Source: Phyllobacterium sp. 628 (lineage in GTDB: Bacteria; Pseudomonadota; Alphaproteobacteria; Rhizobiales; Rhizobiaceae). Taken from it: a stretch of 64,000 bases of DNA. Each line of letters opens with the position of its first letter. Position 1 is the stretch's first letter. A program made the position numbers and the translations under genes. The stretch covers positions 1,371,501-1,435,500 of the forward strand of contig NZ_CP050301.1 of the NCBI RefSeq assembly GCF_014189505.1. Reading direction: 5' to 3'. Below the pieces are notes generated by a model. The model saw only the letters and a program-made list of their open reading frames with translations. It was not told the origin of the DNA and did no database searches. This document shows positions 27,782-37,973 of the stretch, one piece after another.

Positions 27782-29386
27782 CTAGATCAACTGGCGCAGG
27801 ATCACGAACAGTGTGAAGGACAGGGCAATCGACACCGGCAGTGTCAGCACCCAGGCCATCAGCAGGTTACGAACGGTGGACATCTGCAGACCGGAACCAT
27901 TCGCCACCATCGAACCGGCGACACCTGAAGACAGGATATGCGTGGTACTGACCGGCAGGCCAAGTGTATCAGCGGTGAAGATCGTTCCCATCGCGACGAG
28001 TTCGGCCGAAGCACCTTGGCCATAGGTGAGGTGGGTCTTGCCGATCTTTTCACCGACAGTGACAACAATGCGCCGCCAGCCAACCATCGTTCCAAGACCC
28101 AATGCCAGAGCAACGGCAACCTTCACCCAGGTCGGGATGAACTTCGTCGCGTTGTCGATGGCCTGATGGTAGGTTTTGATGGTTGCCAGATCTGCAGGCT
28201 GCATGGGCAGCAGCTTGTTCTTGTCGATCAGCTTGAGCGCTTCACCGGTCAGATACATATTGTTGCGCGTATTGCTGACCATGCCGACCGGTACAGTCGA
28301 TGCGGAACCGTAAGGTGAGACACTGGCATTCGTCTGGTCAATGAACTGGCGCAATGCAACAGTGGTTTCATCGCTCCAGGCCTTGCTGCGAACGGCATTG
28401 CTGACAACGGCATTGGCATCCGTCACGGTCACGCCGGGCTTTTCGTATGTGCGCAATGTGGTGGCCGCAGCTGTAGCGGCAGACTTATAGGCTTCCAGAT
28501 AATTGACATCGGGTGTGCGGTTGAGGGCAAAGGATGTGGGCACAACACCGATCAGGATAAGCATGATCAGACCCATGCCTTTTTGCCCGTCATTCGAGCC
28601 GTGGGCAAAGCTGACACCGGTGCAGGTGAAAATCAGAAGGCCTCGGATCCAAAGTGGGGGCGGTGTGCTGCCCTTCGGTGCTTCATAAAGCGCCTTGTTC
28701 TTGATCAAAACCTTCATGACCAGCAACAAAAGAGCGGCCATACCGAAACCGACGAGCGGCGAGATCAGCAGGGACATGCCAACTTCAGTCGCCTTGGACC
28801 AATCGACGCCGCTCGTAGCCGTGCCGCCTGGAGCAAGGAACTGGTTGGCAAGGCCAACACCAACAATCGAGCCGATCAGCGTATGCGAACTCGAAGAGGG
28901 CAGGCCGAGATACCAGGTGCCGAGGTTCCAAAGAATGGCTGCCGTCAGCAGCGAGAACACCATGGCGAGACCGGCACTCGAGCCGACCTGCATGATCAGT
29001 TCAACCGGCAGCAGGGAAATGATACCGAAAGCGACAGCGCCGCTGGCGGTCATGACGCCGAGAAAATTGAACACCCCGGACCAGATAACCGCAATCTCTG
29101 CAGGCAGAGAATTGGTGTAAATCACCGTCGCTACAGCGTTTGCCGTGTCATGAAAGCCGTTGACGAATTCGAATCCAAGCGCCGTAACGAGCGCCAGGCC
29201 AAGGAGAATCCACGGAACAGCGACCGAGCTGGTCAAATCCTGCGTGAGTGAATAACCAACATAGGCAAGGCCGCCGATGAGGATGGCAACCACCGCATAA
29301 TTTGGCCAATTGCCCAGATTGCTCGGCTTGTCGAGCGGGTGGTCGTCTTTCAACAGACCAGCGTCAGTTGCATTGCTTACCGTCAT
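27782..29386 (-). CDS. pit: Low-affinity inorganic phosphate transporter (PiT family)
   Basis: The 534-residue inner-membrane permease carries the two inverted PiT signature repeats: NGFHDTANAVATVIYTNSL in the N-terminal half and SFAHGSNDGQKGMG in the middle. A further segment, TADTLGLPVSTTHILSSGVAG, lies toward the C-terminus. A large hydrophilic loop (about residues 290-410) separates the membrane halves, as in longer bacterial Pit proteins. It moves metal-phosphate complexes with protons. No DUF47 (PhoU-like) partner gene precedes it, unlike many rhizobial pit loci. Confidence 0.95.
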   Translation of the reverse strand: MTVSNATDAGLLKDDHPLDKPSNLGNWPNYAVVAILIGGLAYVGYSLTQDLTSSVAVPWILLGLALVTALGFEFVNGFHDTANAVATVIYTNSLPAEIAVIWSGVFNFLGVMTASGAVAFGIISLLPVELIMQVGSSAGLAMVFSLLTAAILWNLGTWYLGLPSSSSHTLIGSIVGVGLANQFLAPGGTATSGVDWSKATEVGMSLLISPLVGFGMAALLLLVMKVLIKNKALYEAPKGSTPPPLWIRGLLIFTCTGVSFAHGSNDGQKGMGLIMLILIGVVPTSFALNRTPDVNYLEAYKSAATAAATTLRTYEKPGVTVTDANAVVSNAVRSKAWSDETTVALRQFIDQTNASVSPYGSASTVPVGMVSNTRNNMYLTGEALKLIDKNKLLPMQPADLATIKTYHQAIDNATKFIPTWVKVAVALALGLGTMVGWRRIVVTVGEKIGKTHLTYGQGASAELVAMGTIFTADTLGLPVSTTHILSSGVAGSMVANGSGLQMSTVRNLLMAWVLTLPVSIALSFTLFVILRQLI

Positions 29387-29524
29387 GACAAAATCCCCAG
29401 TATTTAATTCAAACGCTGGAGAAGGCTAAGACTGGCGCATGAACTCTTGATGACAATATGAGATTACTTGCGCGCGCCTCCTTGAGCGTCTAACGCTGAG
29501 GCAGATAAAAACTATGGAAACGCC

Positions 29525-30649
29525 ATGCATAAGGTCGTCATCAGCGGTACCGGTGTGTTCACCCCGGAACTCTCCATCAGCAACGCTGAATTGGTCGAGG
29601 CATTCAATACCTATGCCACGCGGCAGAACGAAATCCATGCCGATGAAATTGCGGCCGGTACGCGTGCACCGCTAACCATGTCCGCCGAAGATTTCATTTT
29701 CCGTGCTTCAGGTATTGAGCGGCGCTATGTGCTCAACAAGTCGGGCATTCTCGATCCTGATATCATGCATCCGGTTTTGCCCGAACGCAGCGATGACGAG
29801 CCATCTGTCATGGCCGAGATGGCGGCCAAAGCTGCGACGGACGCTTTGGCTAAAGCCGGGCGGACTGCTGCTGACGTGGACGCGGTGATCTGCGCAGCGT
29901 CCAATCATGAACGGGCTTATCCGGCCATCGCTATTGAAGTGCAGGAAGCATTGGGAATACAGGGCTTTGGTTTTGACATGAATGTCGCGTGCTCGTCCGC
30001 AACATTTGGTATTCAGGCCGCCGCTGATATGATCCGCTCGGGTTCGGCGCGCGCCATTCTGATGATCAATCCTGAGATTTGTTCAGCACATCTCGAGTGG
30101 CGCGATCGTGACTGTCATTTCATCTTCGGTGATGTTTGCACGGCGGTGCTTCTGGAGCGCGATGATCTGGCAACAGCGCCGGATCGTTTCGAAATTATCT
30201 CGACCCGCTGCCTCACCCAGTTTTCCAACAATATCCGCAACAATAACGGCTTTTTGCGCCGTACCCGCGAAGGGCACATGACGGACCGCCGCGACATGCT
30301 GTTTCGTCAGGAGGGCCGCAAGGTTTTCAAGCAGGTCGTACCGATCGTGTCCGATTTGATCCTGACCCACCTAGCCGATGAAAACATTGCCCCGGCGCAT
30401 CTGTCCCGGCTGTGGCTGCATCAAGCCAACAAGGGGATGAACGATCTGATTGGCTCGAAAGTGCTGGGCCGTGAGCCGGAAGCGGGCGAGCAGCCGAACA
30501 TCCTGCGGGATTATGCCAATACGTCCTCAGCGGGCTCGATCATCGCCTTCTCCAAATATTCCAGCGATCTGGCGCCGGGAAGTCTGGGCGTTATCTGCTC
30601 CTTTGGCGCGGGATATTCCGTGGGCAGCGTGATTGTTAGAAAGATATAG
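29525..30649 (+). CDS. Beta-ketoacyl-ACP synthase III family protein (FabH-like)
   Basis: The 374-residue thiolase-fold enzyme has a complete FabH triad: Cys156 in NVACSSATF, His299 in WLHQANKGMN and Asn332 in YANTSSAGS. It is about 50 residues longer than housekeeping FabH, mostly through an insertion around residues 35-90, so it may be a second, specialised condensing enzyme acting on unusual acyl donors. The hydrolase gene downstream overlaps its end, suggesting joint expression. Confidence 0.88.
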   Translation: MHKVVISGTGVFTPELSISNAELVEAFNTYATRQNEIHADEIAAGTRAPLTMSAEDFIFRASGIERRYVLNKSGILDPDIMHPVLPERSDDEPSVMAEMAAKAATDALAKAGRTAADVDAVICAASNHERAYPAIAIEVQEALGIQGFGFDMNVACSSATFGIQAAADMIRSGSARAILMINPEICSAHLEWRDRDCHFIFGDVCTAVLLERDDLATAPDRFEIISTRCLTQFSNNIRNNNGFLRRTREGHMTDRRDMLFRQEGRKVFKQVVPIVSDLILTHLADENIAPAHLSRLWLHQANKGMNDLIGSKVLGREPEAGEQPNILRDYANTSSAGSIIAFSKYSSDLAPGSLGVICSFGAGYSVGSVIVRKI

Positions 30650-31370
30650 CTTGGTATCGCGCCCTGATCCCTCAACATTTGAGTCAGGCGATCTTATTTG
30701 GCCTAAGAAGCCGGGCGTTATCGTTCCCTATTCTGCAGGCTACGCGCCTCACATGCAGCAGGTTCCGACTGACTTTTACGACAAGCAGAAGTTTGAGTTC
30801 GAGAAAACCGCCTATTTGAAGCAGGCACATGCCGATCCAGATTTTACGGCGTTGGAAGAAGATCAGTTAAATCGACTGGATTTTGAAGCCTTTGCAAAAC
30901 GATATCACGGGTCTCAAGCGCTGAATAAGGAATCCTTGGGATCTGGATCAATCGTCTACGTTGGCCATGTGGCTATCATCGAAATTCTGGATGGTAAGCC
31001 ATTTGTGATTGAGGCCATTTCGGGCCAAGGGGTGATTAGGCATTCCTATGAAGATTGGCTTTCGTCACGTCCTGGCGAAGAGGTCTGGCATGGCCGCGTC
31101 ACGGATTTGTCGAAGGAGCAGCGTTCAGAAATACCGGCTGAAGCGAAAAAGTATGTCGGCCGCCCCTATGAATTCTTTAATCTCGATTTGAATGACGACG
31201 CTGGGTTCTATTGTTCTAAACTTGTCTGGCTTGCTATTTTTCGCAAGTTGCATTTTGCCATAGATGGCAATTCAGACAGCAAGAGATACTTTTGGTTTTC
31301 ACCCAAACAGTTGATGAACGCCAGCCGAGTTCAAGTGCTTTATAGCCCAGGAAGCTATTTGAATCATTGA
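30633..31370 (+). CDS. YiiX-like permuted NlpC/P60 (papain-fold) hydrolase
   Basis: The product (245 residues from the TTG at 30633) has the circularly permuted NlpC/P60 order: GDLIW near the N-terminus, His112 in YVGHVAIIE, an acidic residue about 15 residues later, and Cys194 in GFYCSKLVW. Such YiiX/YebB-like enzymes act on lipids, amides or acyl groups rather than peptidoglycan. There is no signal peptide. The TTG overlaps the FabH-like gene by 17 bp; a second TTG at 30651 is equally possible. Function unknown; coupling to an acyl-condensing enzyme suggests acyl or lipid chemistry. Confidence 0.75.
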   Translation: MLERYSLVSRPDPSTFESGDLIWPKKPGVIVPYSAGYAPHMQQVPTDFYDKQKFEFEKTAYLKQAHADPDFTALEEDQLNRLDFEAFAKRYHGSQALNKESLGSGSIVYVGHVAIIEILDGKPFVIEAISGQGVIRHSYEDWLSSRPGEEVWHGRVTDLSKEQRSEIPAEAKKYVGRPYEFFNLDLNDDAGFYCSKLVWLAIFRKLHFAIDGNSDSKRYFWFSPKQLMNASRVQVLYSPGSYLNH

Positions 31371-31448
31371 AGCTGGACCGTGTGGCGCCCTTACGGGATA
31401 CATGGGGCTCTCAACGCGGAGAACGGCGCGTCCAGTGTACACCAGCAG

Positions 31449-32735
31449 TTAGATGCGGTCCATCAAGGCATACCAGCTGAGTGCGAGGAACAGCAACGGT
31501 GCCCGGAATGTGCGCCCGCCGGGAAACGCCGGAATCTTCAGATCTTCCAGCAGTTTCAACCGGTCGCGATTGCCCGCCACCGTCTCGGCATAGAGCTTGC
31601 CCACATAGTTGGACAGCATCACGCCGTGGCCGGAATAACCCCCTGCCGAAATTACATTGGGCATGACTTCACGCACGAAAGGTTGCCGTGGCATGGTGAT
31701 GCCAACTGAGCCGCCCCAGGCCTGCGTGATCTCCACATCGGCAAGGGCTGGATAAATCTCCGCGATCTGCCTGCGAATATGCGTGCTGATATCAAGCGGG
31801 TTGTCGGCCGTATAAGCTTCGCGTCCACCAAACAGCAGCCGTCCGTCTTTCGAACGGCGGAAATAGCGCACGACAAAGCGCGAGTCGTCGACACTTTCGC
31901 CGCCGGGTAATACCGGACTGTCATTGCCAAGCGGCACAGTCGCGCCGATGAAAGAGCGGATCGGCATGACATGTGATGCGCTGACCGGTTCAAGATTGCC
32001 GCCATAGGCGTTCACAGCGATGAGACATTTCGCAGCTGTGACGCTGCCTTTTGCCGTGGTGACGGTGACACGGCCATTTTGAGAGGTTATCCCGGTGGCC
32101 GGGGTGTTCTCGAAAAGGTGTGCGCCAGCTTTCGCCGCAGCCTTGGCCGTGCCGACAACCAATTTCATCGGCTGAATATGACCTGTGCCGCTGTCGTAAA
32201 GGCCACCAAGATAGCGCGTCGAGCCAAGCCGTTCCGCTGTTTCTCCGGCGTCCATATAATGAATGTGCGGGTAGCCAAACCGGGTGGTCATCAGCTCCGC
32301 ATGGGCTTGATAATCCTTGAGGTAGCGCGGCTTGTGCACGACGGACATCTGTCCCGGCACAAATTCGATATCAATCTTGTGTGTATCGGCAAATTCGAGC
32401 AGTTGCGCTTTGGCCTCTTCCGCAAGGTCGAACAAAGCCTTGGCGCGGGTGAATCCATACTGGCCTTCAAGTTCTTCAGCCCACGCCCGCTGGCCTGTGC
32501 CAAGCTGGCCACCATTGCGGCCGGACGCACCATCGCCAAAGCGGTAGGCTTCCAGCAGCACGACATCGACGCCTGCAGAAGCCAGATGAACCGCCGCCGA
32601 CAAGCCGGTAAAGCCACCGCCGACAATAACCACATCCGCCGTTCGCGAGCCGTCCAATGCCGGATATTCAGCACGATCGGCGATGGTTGATTCATACCAC
32701 GAGATGCCGGGGGAGATAGGGGATTGGTAGGGCAT
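31449..32735 (-). CDS. puuB: Gamma-glutamylputrescine oxidase
   Basis: The 428-residue DadA-type flavoprotein has FAD-binding VVIVGGGFTGLSAAVHLAS near the N-terminus and GDGASGRNGGQLG, a family-typical motif. It ends near GGYSGHGVMLSNYVGKLYAE. PuuB oxidises gamma-glutamylputrescine to the aminoaldehyde in the putrescine utilisation pathway. The gene lies downstream of puuA on the same strand, separated by about 200 bp occupied by palindromic repeat copy 2. ATG 32735 was chosen; 32747 is possible. Confidence 0.9.
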   Translation of the reverse strand: MPYQSPISPGISWYESTIADRAEYPALDGSRTADVVIVGGGFTGLSAAVHLASAGVDVVLLEAYRFGDGASGRNGGQLGTGQRAWAEELEGQYGFTRAKALFDLAEEAKAQLLEFADTHKIDIEFVPGQMSVVHKPRYLKDYQAHAELMTTRFGYPHIHYMDAGETAERLGSTRYLGGLYDSGTGHIQPMKLVVGTAKAAAKAGAHLFENTPATGITSQNGRVTVTTAKGSVTAAKCLIAVNAYGGNLEPVSASHVMPIRSFIGATVPLGNDSPVLPGGESVDDSRFVVRYFRRSKDGRLLFGGREAYTADNPLDISTHIRRQIAEIYPALADVEITQAWGGSVGITMPRQPFVREVMPNVISAGGYSGHGVMLSNYVGKLYAETVAGNRDRLKLLEDLKIPAFPGGRTFRAPLLFLALSWYALMDRI

Positions 32736-32779
32736 ATTATGATGCAATCTTGTTTGCTGGTTTGCTGCGCGACCGGTGC

Positions 32780-32900
32780 GCGTGGTTCGACAAGCTCACC
32801 ATGAGGGAGATTGAGGATTGCAAAGAGTCTGATTGTGAAATCTCAGCGATTGGCTTTGCGGCCAACCCATCTCCCTCATGGTGAGCTTGTCGAACCACGC
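32780..32900. repeat. Palindromic intergenic repeat, copy 2 (between puuA and puuB)
   Basis: Perfect 32-bp arms (32780-32811 with 32869-32900) share the GCGTGGTTCGACAAGCTCAC sequence of copies 1 and 3. The centre differs from the other copies apart from a short TGAGGATTGCA next to the left arm. It starts 35 bp downstream of the puuA stop and sits inside the predicted puuA-puuB transcript. Confidence 0.9.
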
Positions 32901-32935
32901 ACAGTGCTCTTGCAACCAAAGCAACCTCACTCAAA

Positions 32936-34372
32936 TCAGACGTTCAACAGCAGGAATTCACGCTCCCAAGGACTAATCACTTCCATGAAAGTCTCGAACT
33001 CGGCCCGTTTGATCGCTGCATAGGTGATCGCGAAGGATTGCCCCAGCATGGCCGTCAGGTCCTTGTCCTGTTCGAACAACAATGTTGCCTCGATCAATCC
33101 GCGCGGCAGTTCGATCAGATTGTCGTTGACCGTGGTCGATGCCGGAGCGTCCGGCTCGATCTTGTTGTTCATGCCAAGCAGACCGCAAGCAAGTGACGCG
33201 GCCAAGGCCAAATAGGGGTTGGCATCGGATGAGGGGATGCGGTTTTCCACGCGCCGGGCAGCGGGATCGGAACGTGGGACACGGAAGGCTGTCGTGCGGT
33301 TATCATAACCCCATTTGACGTTGACCGGCGCCGACGCAGCAGGTGTCAACCGGCGATAGGAGTTCACATAAGGCGCGAACATGACCAGCGAGGCCGGAAC
33401 ATGCTTTTGCATGCCGCCGATGAAGTGGCGGAACGCCTCGCTCTCCGTACCATCCGGGTTGGAAAACACATTCCGGCCGGTCTTCTTGTCAACGATTGAC
33501 TGGTGAATATGCATGGCCGATCCGGGCTGTCCCTGAATGGGCTTGGCCATGAACGTCGCATACATATCGTGCTTCAGCGCCGCCTCGCGAATGGTGCGCT
33601 TGAACAGGAAAACCTGATCGGCAAGTTCGACAGGATCGCCATGACGCAAGTTGATTTCAAGCTGCGCCGCGCCTTCTTCATGGATCAGTGTATCGATCTC
33701 AAGACCCTGACTCTCGGAGAAATGATAGATATCATCGATCAGTTCGTCGAATTCGTTGACGCCAGCGATGGAATAACCCTGACCACCGCCAATGGCGCGG
33801 CCGGACCGGCCAACTGGCGGTGTGAGCGGATAATCAGGGTCCGGGTTTTTCTTGACCAGATAGAATTCGATTTCCGGCGCTACAACGGGCTTCAGGCCCT
33901 TCTTGTTATAGGCAGCGACGACACGCTTCAGCACATTGCGCGGCGTGAACTCGACGGCTTCTCCGTCCTTGTTGACGAGATCGCAGATGACCTGCGCGGT
34001 CGGGTCTGTCTCCCACGGTACCACCGAGAGTGTGGACAGATCAGGCATCAGCTTCAGATCGCCGTCATCTTCCGGATAGGAAAAGCCGTGACCGTCTTCC
34101 GGATAGTCGCCGGAAATTGTCGCCATGAACACGGCGGAAGGCAATGCCAGCGACGTATTGGAGGTGAATTTCTTCGACGGCATCATCTTGCCGCGCGCGA
34201 CACCAGCCTGATCGGGGGTGATGCATTCGATGTCTTCAATATCCCGCCAGGCCAGCCACTCGGAAGCTTCACGCCAGTTTTTTACGCCGCGCGTGGCTTT
34301 GACATAGGCGGGCGTGCGCCGCCGCGTTGCAGTCCGTGCGGTTTTCTTCTCAGGAGTTTCGGAAGGCATCAA
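32936..34372 (-). CDS. puuA: Gamma-glutamylputrescine synthetase (glutamine synthetase family)
   Basis: The 478-residue GS-fold enzyme ligates glutamate to putrescine using ATP, the entry step of the Puu pathway. It contains EGAAQLEINLRHGDP (metal site), MAKPIQGQPGSAMHIHQS (ATP/catalytic region) and RVENRIPSSDANPYLALAASLA, the pattern of GlnT/PuuA-type rather than GlnA enzymes, which carry an adenylylated Tyr loop. Neighbours puuB and potFGHI support a polyamine role. A basic N-terminal leader of about 25 residues precedes the GS domain. Confidence 0.9.
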   Translation of the reverse strand: MMPSETPEKKTARTATRRRTPAYVKATRGVKNWREASEWLAWRDIEDIECITPDQAGVARGKMMPSKKFTSNTSLALPSAVFMATISGDYPEDGHGFSYPEDDGDLKLMPDLSTLSVVPWETDPTAQVICDLVNKDGEAVEFTPRNVLKRVVAAYNKKGLKPVVAPEIEFYLVKKNPDPDYPLTPPVGRSGRAIGGGQGYSIAGVNEFDELIDDIYHFSESQGLEIDTLIHEEGAAQLEINLRHGDPVELADQVFLFKRTIREAALKHDMYATFMAKPIQGQPGSAMHIHQSIVDKKTGRNVFSNPDGTESEAFRHFIGGMQKHVPASLVMFAPYVNSYRRLTPAASAPVNVKWGYDNRTTAFRVPRSDPAARRVENRIPSSDANPYLALAASLACGLLGMNNKIEPDAPASTTVNDNLIELPRGLIEATLLFEQDKDLTAMLGQSFAITYAAIKRAEFETFMEVISPWEREFLLLNV

Positions 34373-34465
34373 TCACCAGAATTTATTGCAGTTTGAGGAT
34401 GATAGAGCAAAACCGGTCACTATGGGAGGGCGGGCAAAAGAAAATTGTGAGGGGAGCTGTTTCGA

Positions 34466-34504
34466 CCAAAAACCAAAACCGTCCGCAATTGCTTGCGGAC
34501 GGTT
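34466..34504 (-). terminator. Rho-independent terminator for the gene at 34554
   Basis: AACCGTCCGCAA (34477-34488) pairs with TTGCGGACGGTT (34493-34504), a 12-bp stem with a 4-base loop. On the minus strand a T-rich TTTTGGTTTTTGG tail follows. Confidence 0.8.
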
Positions 34505-34553
34505 CGGCGCGCCGTGCTGGTCCCAGACCGAAACCAGAGAAGGCCACGGTGAG

Positions 34554-34787
34554 CTATTGTCTGGTTACAACGACCGGGATCAAAAGATCGCCCCAGTTGC
34601 CGTCACCGCCATGATGGCGGGCAGAGCGGACCAGCTCCACGGACACACCGGCATCCACTGCCTTCATGACGGATTGGTTGAGGCGATGCAGATCATTCGC
34701 GACCATGCGAATGACAGCCTGCTGGTCTGCATTCATGGCCGATGATTGCTCCTCGGCCCGTTCCTTCACGCGTGTCTGCGGTGCCAT
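34554..34787 (-). CDS. Small hypothetical protein downstream of aceA
   Basis: The 77-residue product is predicted cytoplasmic, with a helical middle (NADQQAVIRMVANDLHRLNQ) and a GDGNWGDLLIPV C-terminal stretch. I recognise no domain. AAGGAG lies seven bases before the ATG at 34787, which decides this start over upstream in-frame ATGs. It lies 126 bp downstream of aceA on the same strand and ends at a strong terminator, so it may be co-transcribed with isocitrate lyase. Confidence 0.6.
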   Translation of the reverse strand: MAPQTRVKERAEEQSSAMNADQQAVIRMVANDLHRLNQSVMKAVDAGVSVELVRSARHHGGDGNWGDLLIPVVVTRQ

Positions 34788-34913
34788 GATCATGCTCCTT
34801 GTTGCTGGCGTTGCAGTGGGCAATCGGTTTGATCGCCCGGGACAGTCACCATGATTGTCCCCATTTGGACCGGCGGCATGTAAGGGCCTCGCCGCCTGTC
34901 CATCTTGGATGTC

Positions 34914-36203
<1,290 letters not shown>

Positions 36204-36313
36204 TTTCTTTCTCCAAGCTCGATTTCATGGGATCGCAGACAGTTCAATGGGAGTTTTGATGGCTACGTTCTGTGACTGAATTTACATTGCGCCGCAGTAA
36301 ATCCAATAAATAT

Positions 36314-36391
36314 CTCGATATATGGGAGATTTATCGAGTTATGCTGTCGTGACTTTGACAGTTTTGATTTGTAAATTTGTAAATATTGTAA
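36314..36391. promoter_or_regulatory. Candidate operators between aceA and the RamB-like gene
   Basis: The divergent region holds an inverted repeat, CTCGATA (36314-36320) with TATCGAG (36332-36338). It also holds a tandem direct repeat of TTTGTAAA (36368-36375 and 36376-36383) followed by the related TATTGTAA (36384-36391). RamB operators in Corynebacterium contain TTTGCAAA-like motifs, so the tandem repeat is the better candidate. Assignment is inference. Confidence 0.4.
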
Positions 36392-36451
36392 TAGTCATTG
36401 CTGCGGTAAAAACTATAAATTTTGTCAATAATGCTGACATACGAGGCTTTG

Positions 36452-37873
36452 ATGGCTGAAGGAAAGATCTTTGCGGGTCCGCGCATCAGGCGCATCCGTA
36501 ATGAGCAGGGGCTGACACAAACAGCCATGGCTGAAGCGCTTGGCATCTCGCCGTCCTATCTCAACCTCATCGAGCGTAATCAGCGGCCATTGACTGTGCA
36601 GTTGCTGCTGAAACTCTCGTCCACCTACAAGATCGAACTCGATACACTACAGGTCGAGACGGGTTCATCGATGGCCGCGTTGAAGGAAGTATTTTCCGAT
36701 CCGCTGTTGAACGGTGAGCTGCCCGGTGATCAGGAACTGATCGAAATCGGAGACGCCGCACCCAATGCGGCGGCTGGCGTCATCAAACTCTATCGCGCCT
36801 ATCGCGAGTCACTGGAGCGTCTGTCTGATCTTTCTGGCCTTCTGGCCAAGGAAGGGCATACGCCGTCACTGTCCACCACGCGCCTGCCGTTCAATGAAGT
36901 TCGGGACGTGTTGGAACGCAAGGCCAACCATTTCGCCCGGATTGAAGGGGAAGTGGATAGTTTTCTTCACCTGATCAAACCGGGCGACGATCTTGCAGGG
37001 GCTTTGAGAGCGTGGCTCAAGAGCGAACATGGAATTACAGTGCGTATCCTGCCGGTTGCAACCATGCCGAACTGGCGGCGTCGCTATGATCGCCATTCGC
37101 AGCGGTTGTTCATTTCCGAGCGGCTGTCGCCGTTTGACCAGTTGCGCGAATTGGCGATTGAAGCTGTTCTCATTCGCATGCAGGTGGTGATTGCAGCGGA
37201 GATTCAGGAATTGAAGCTCGCCAGTGATGAAGCGCGCCGTATCGCCCGTTTTGAATTGGCGCGCTATGCGGCTCAGGCATTGATGATGCCGTATCAGGCG
37301 TTCCAGACCGCTGCGCTGCGCGCACGGTACGATGTGGATGTGCTTCGTTCGCGCTTTAACGTGTCGTTCGAGCAGGCGGCAAACCGGCTGACAACGTTGC
37401 AAAGACAAGGCGCTGCAGGAATTCCATTCTTTATGCTCGAGGTAGACCACGCTGGCAATCGCTTCCGCCGGGCGGGAGCTCAGGGCTATCCGCAATCACG
37501 CTTTGGCGGTGAATGCCCGAAACTCCCAGTCCATGCCGCCTTTGCGCAACCGGGGCAAATTCTCGTTGAATCAGTCGAAATGCCCGGTGGCGCAGAATTC
37601 ATGACCATTGCCCGCACACTGGAGGGGCCGCAGGGCGGCTTCAATGAGCGCCCTCGGCGCACGGCAATTCTGCTCGGCTGTGATATCGGTTTTGCCGATG
37701 AAACCGTCTATGGGGCGGCGCTGGCTGGCAAGGGATTTGGCGCAACGCCGGTGGGTCCCGCCTGTCGGCTGTGCGAGCGTTCTGCATGTCTGTCCCGTGC
37801 TGAACCACCCGTGACCCGGCCGCTCGGTCTGGATGAAATGGTCTCTGGTCTGAGTGCTTTTGATTTCCAATAA
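36452..37873 (+). CDS. RamB/ScfR-like transcriptional regulator (XRE HTH, ImmA/IrrE-like, DUF2083)
   Basis: The 473-residue protein starts with an XRE helix-turn-helix (about 10-65: LTQTAMAEALGISPSYLNLIE). An ImmA/IrrE-like central domain follows, then a C-terminal DUF2083-type region ending with GPACRLCERSACLSR, a possible metal or redox Cys cluster. RamB homologues control acetate/glyoxylate genes in response to acyl-CoA status, fitting its divergence from aceA. The HExxH metal motif of active ImmA proteases is not visible in the central domain, so proteolysis is unlikely. GAGG six bases before ATG 36452 decides this start; ATG 36431 is possible. Confidence 0.88.
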   Translation: MAEGKIFAGPRIRRIRNEQGLTQTAMAEALGISPSYLNLIERNQRPLTVQLLLKLSSTYKIELDTLQVETGSSMAALKEVFSDPLLNGELPGDQELIEIGDAAPNAAAGVIKLYRAYRESLERLSDLSGLLAKEGHTPSLSTTRLPFNEVRDVLERKANHFARIEGEVDSFLHLIKPGDDLAGALRAWLKSEHGITVRILPVATMPNWRRRYDRHSQRLFISERLSPFDQLRELAIEAVLIRMQVVIAAEIQELKLASDEARRIARFELARYAAQALMMPYQAFQTAALRARYDVDVLRSRFNVSFEQAANRLTTLQRQGAAGIPFFMLEVDHAGNRFRRAGAQGYPQSRFGGECPKLPVHAAFAQPGQILVESVEMPGGAEFMTIARTLEGPQGGFNERPRRTAILLGCDIGFADETVYGAALAGKGFGATPVGPACRLCERSACLSRAEPPVTRPLGLDEMVSGLSAFDFQ

Positions 37874-37973
37874 AATTGCACTGGAATTGCTCGTACCAAG
37901 TGTGCAAAAAAAGCGACAATCTCCGGTCGTTTCCCAACCTCAAAATTACTTCAAATCTTGGCATTGTATCGTC

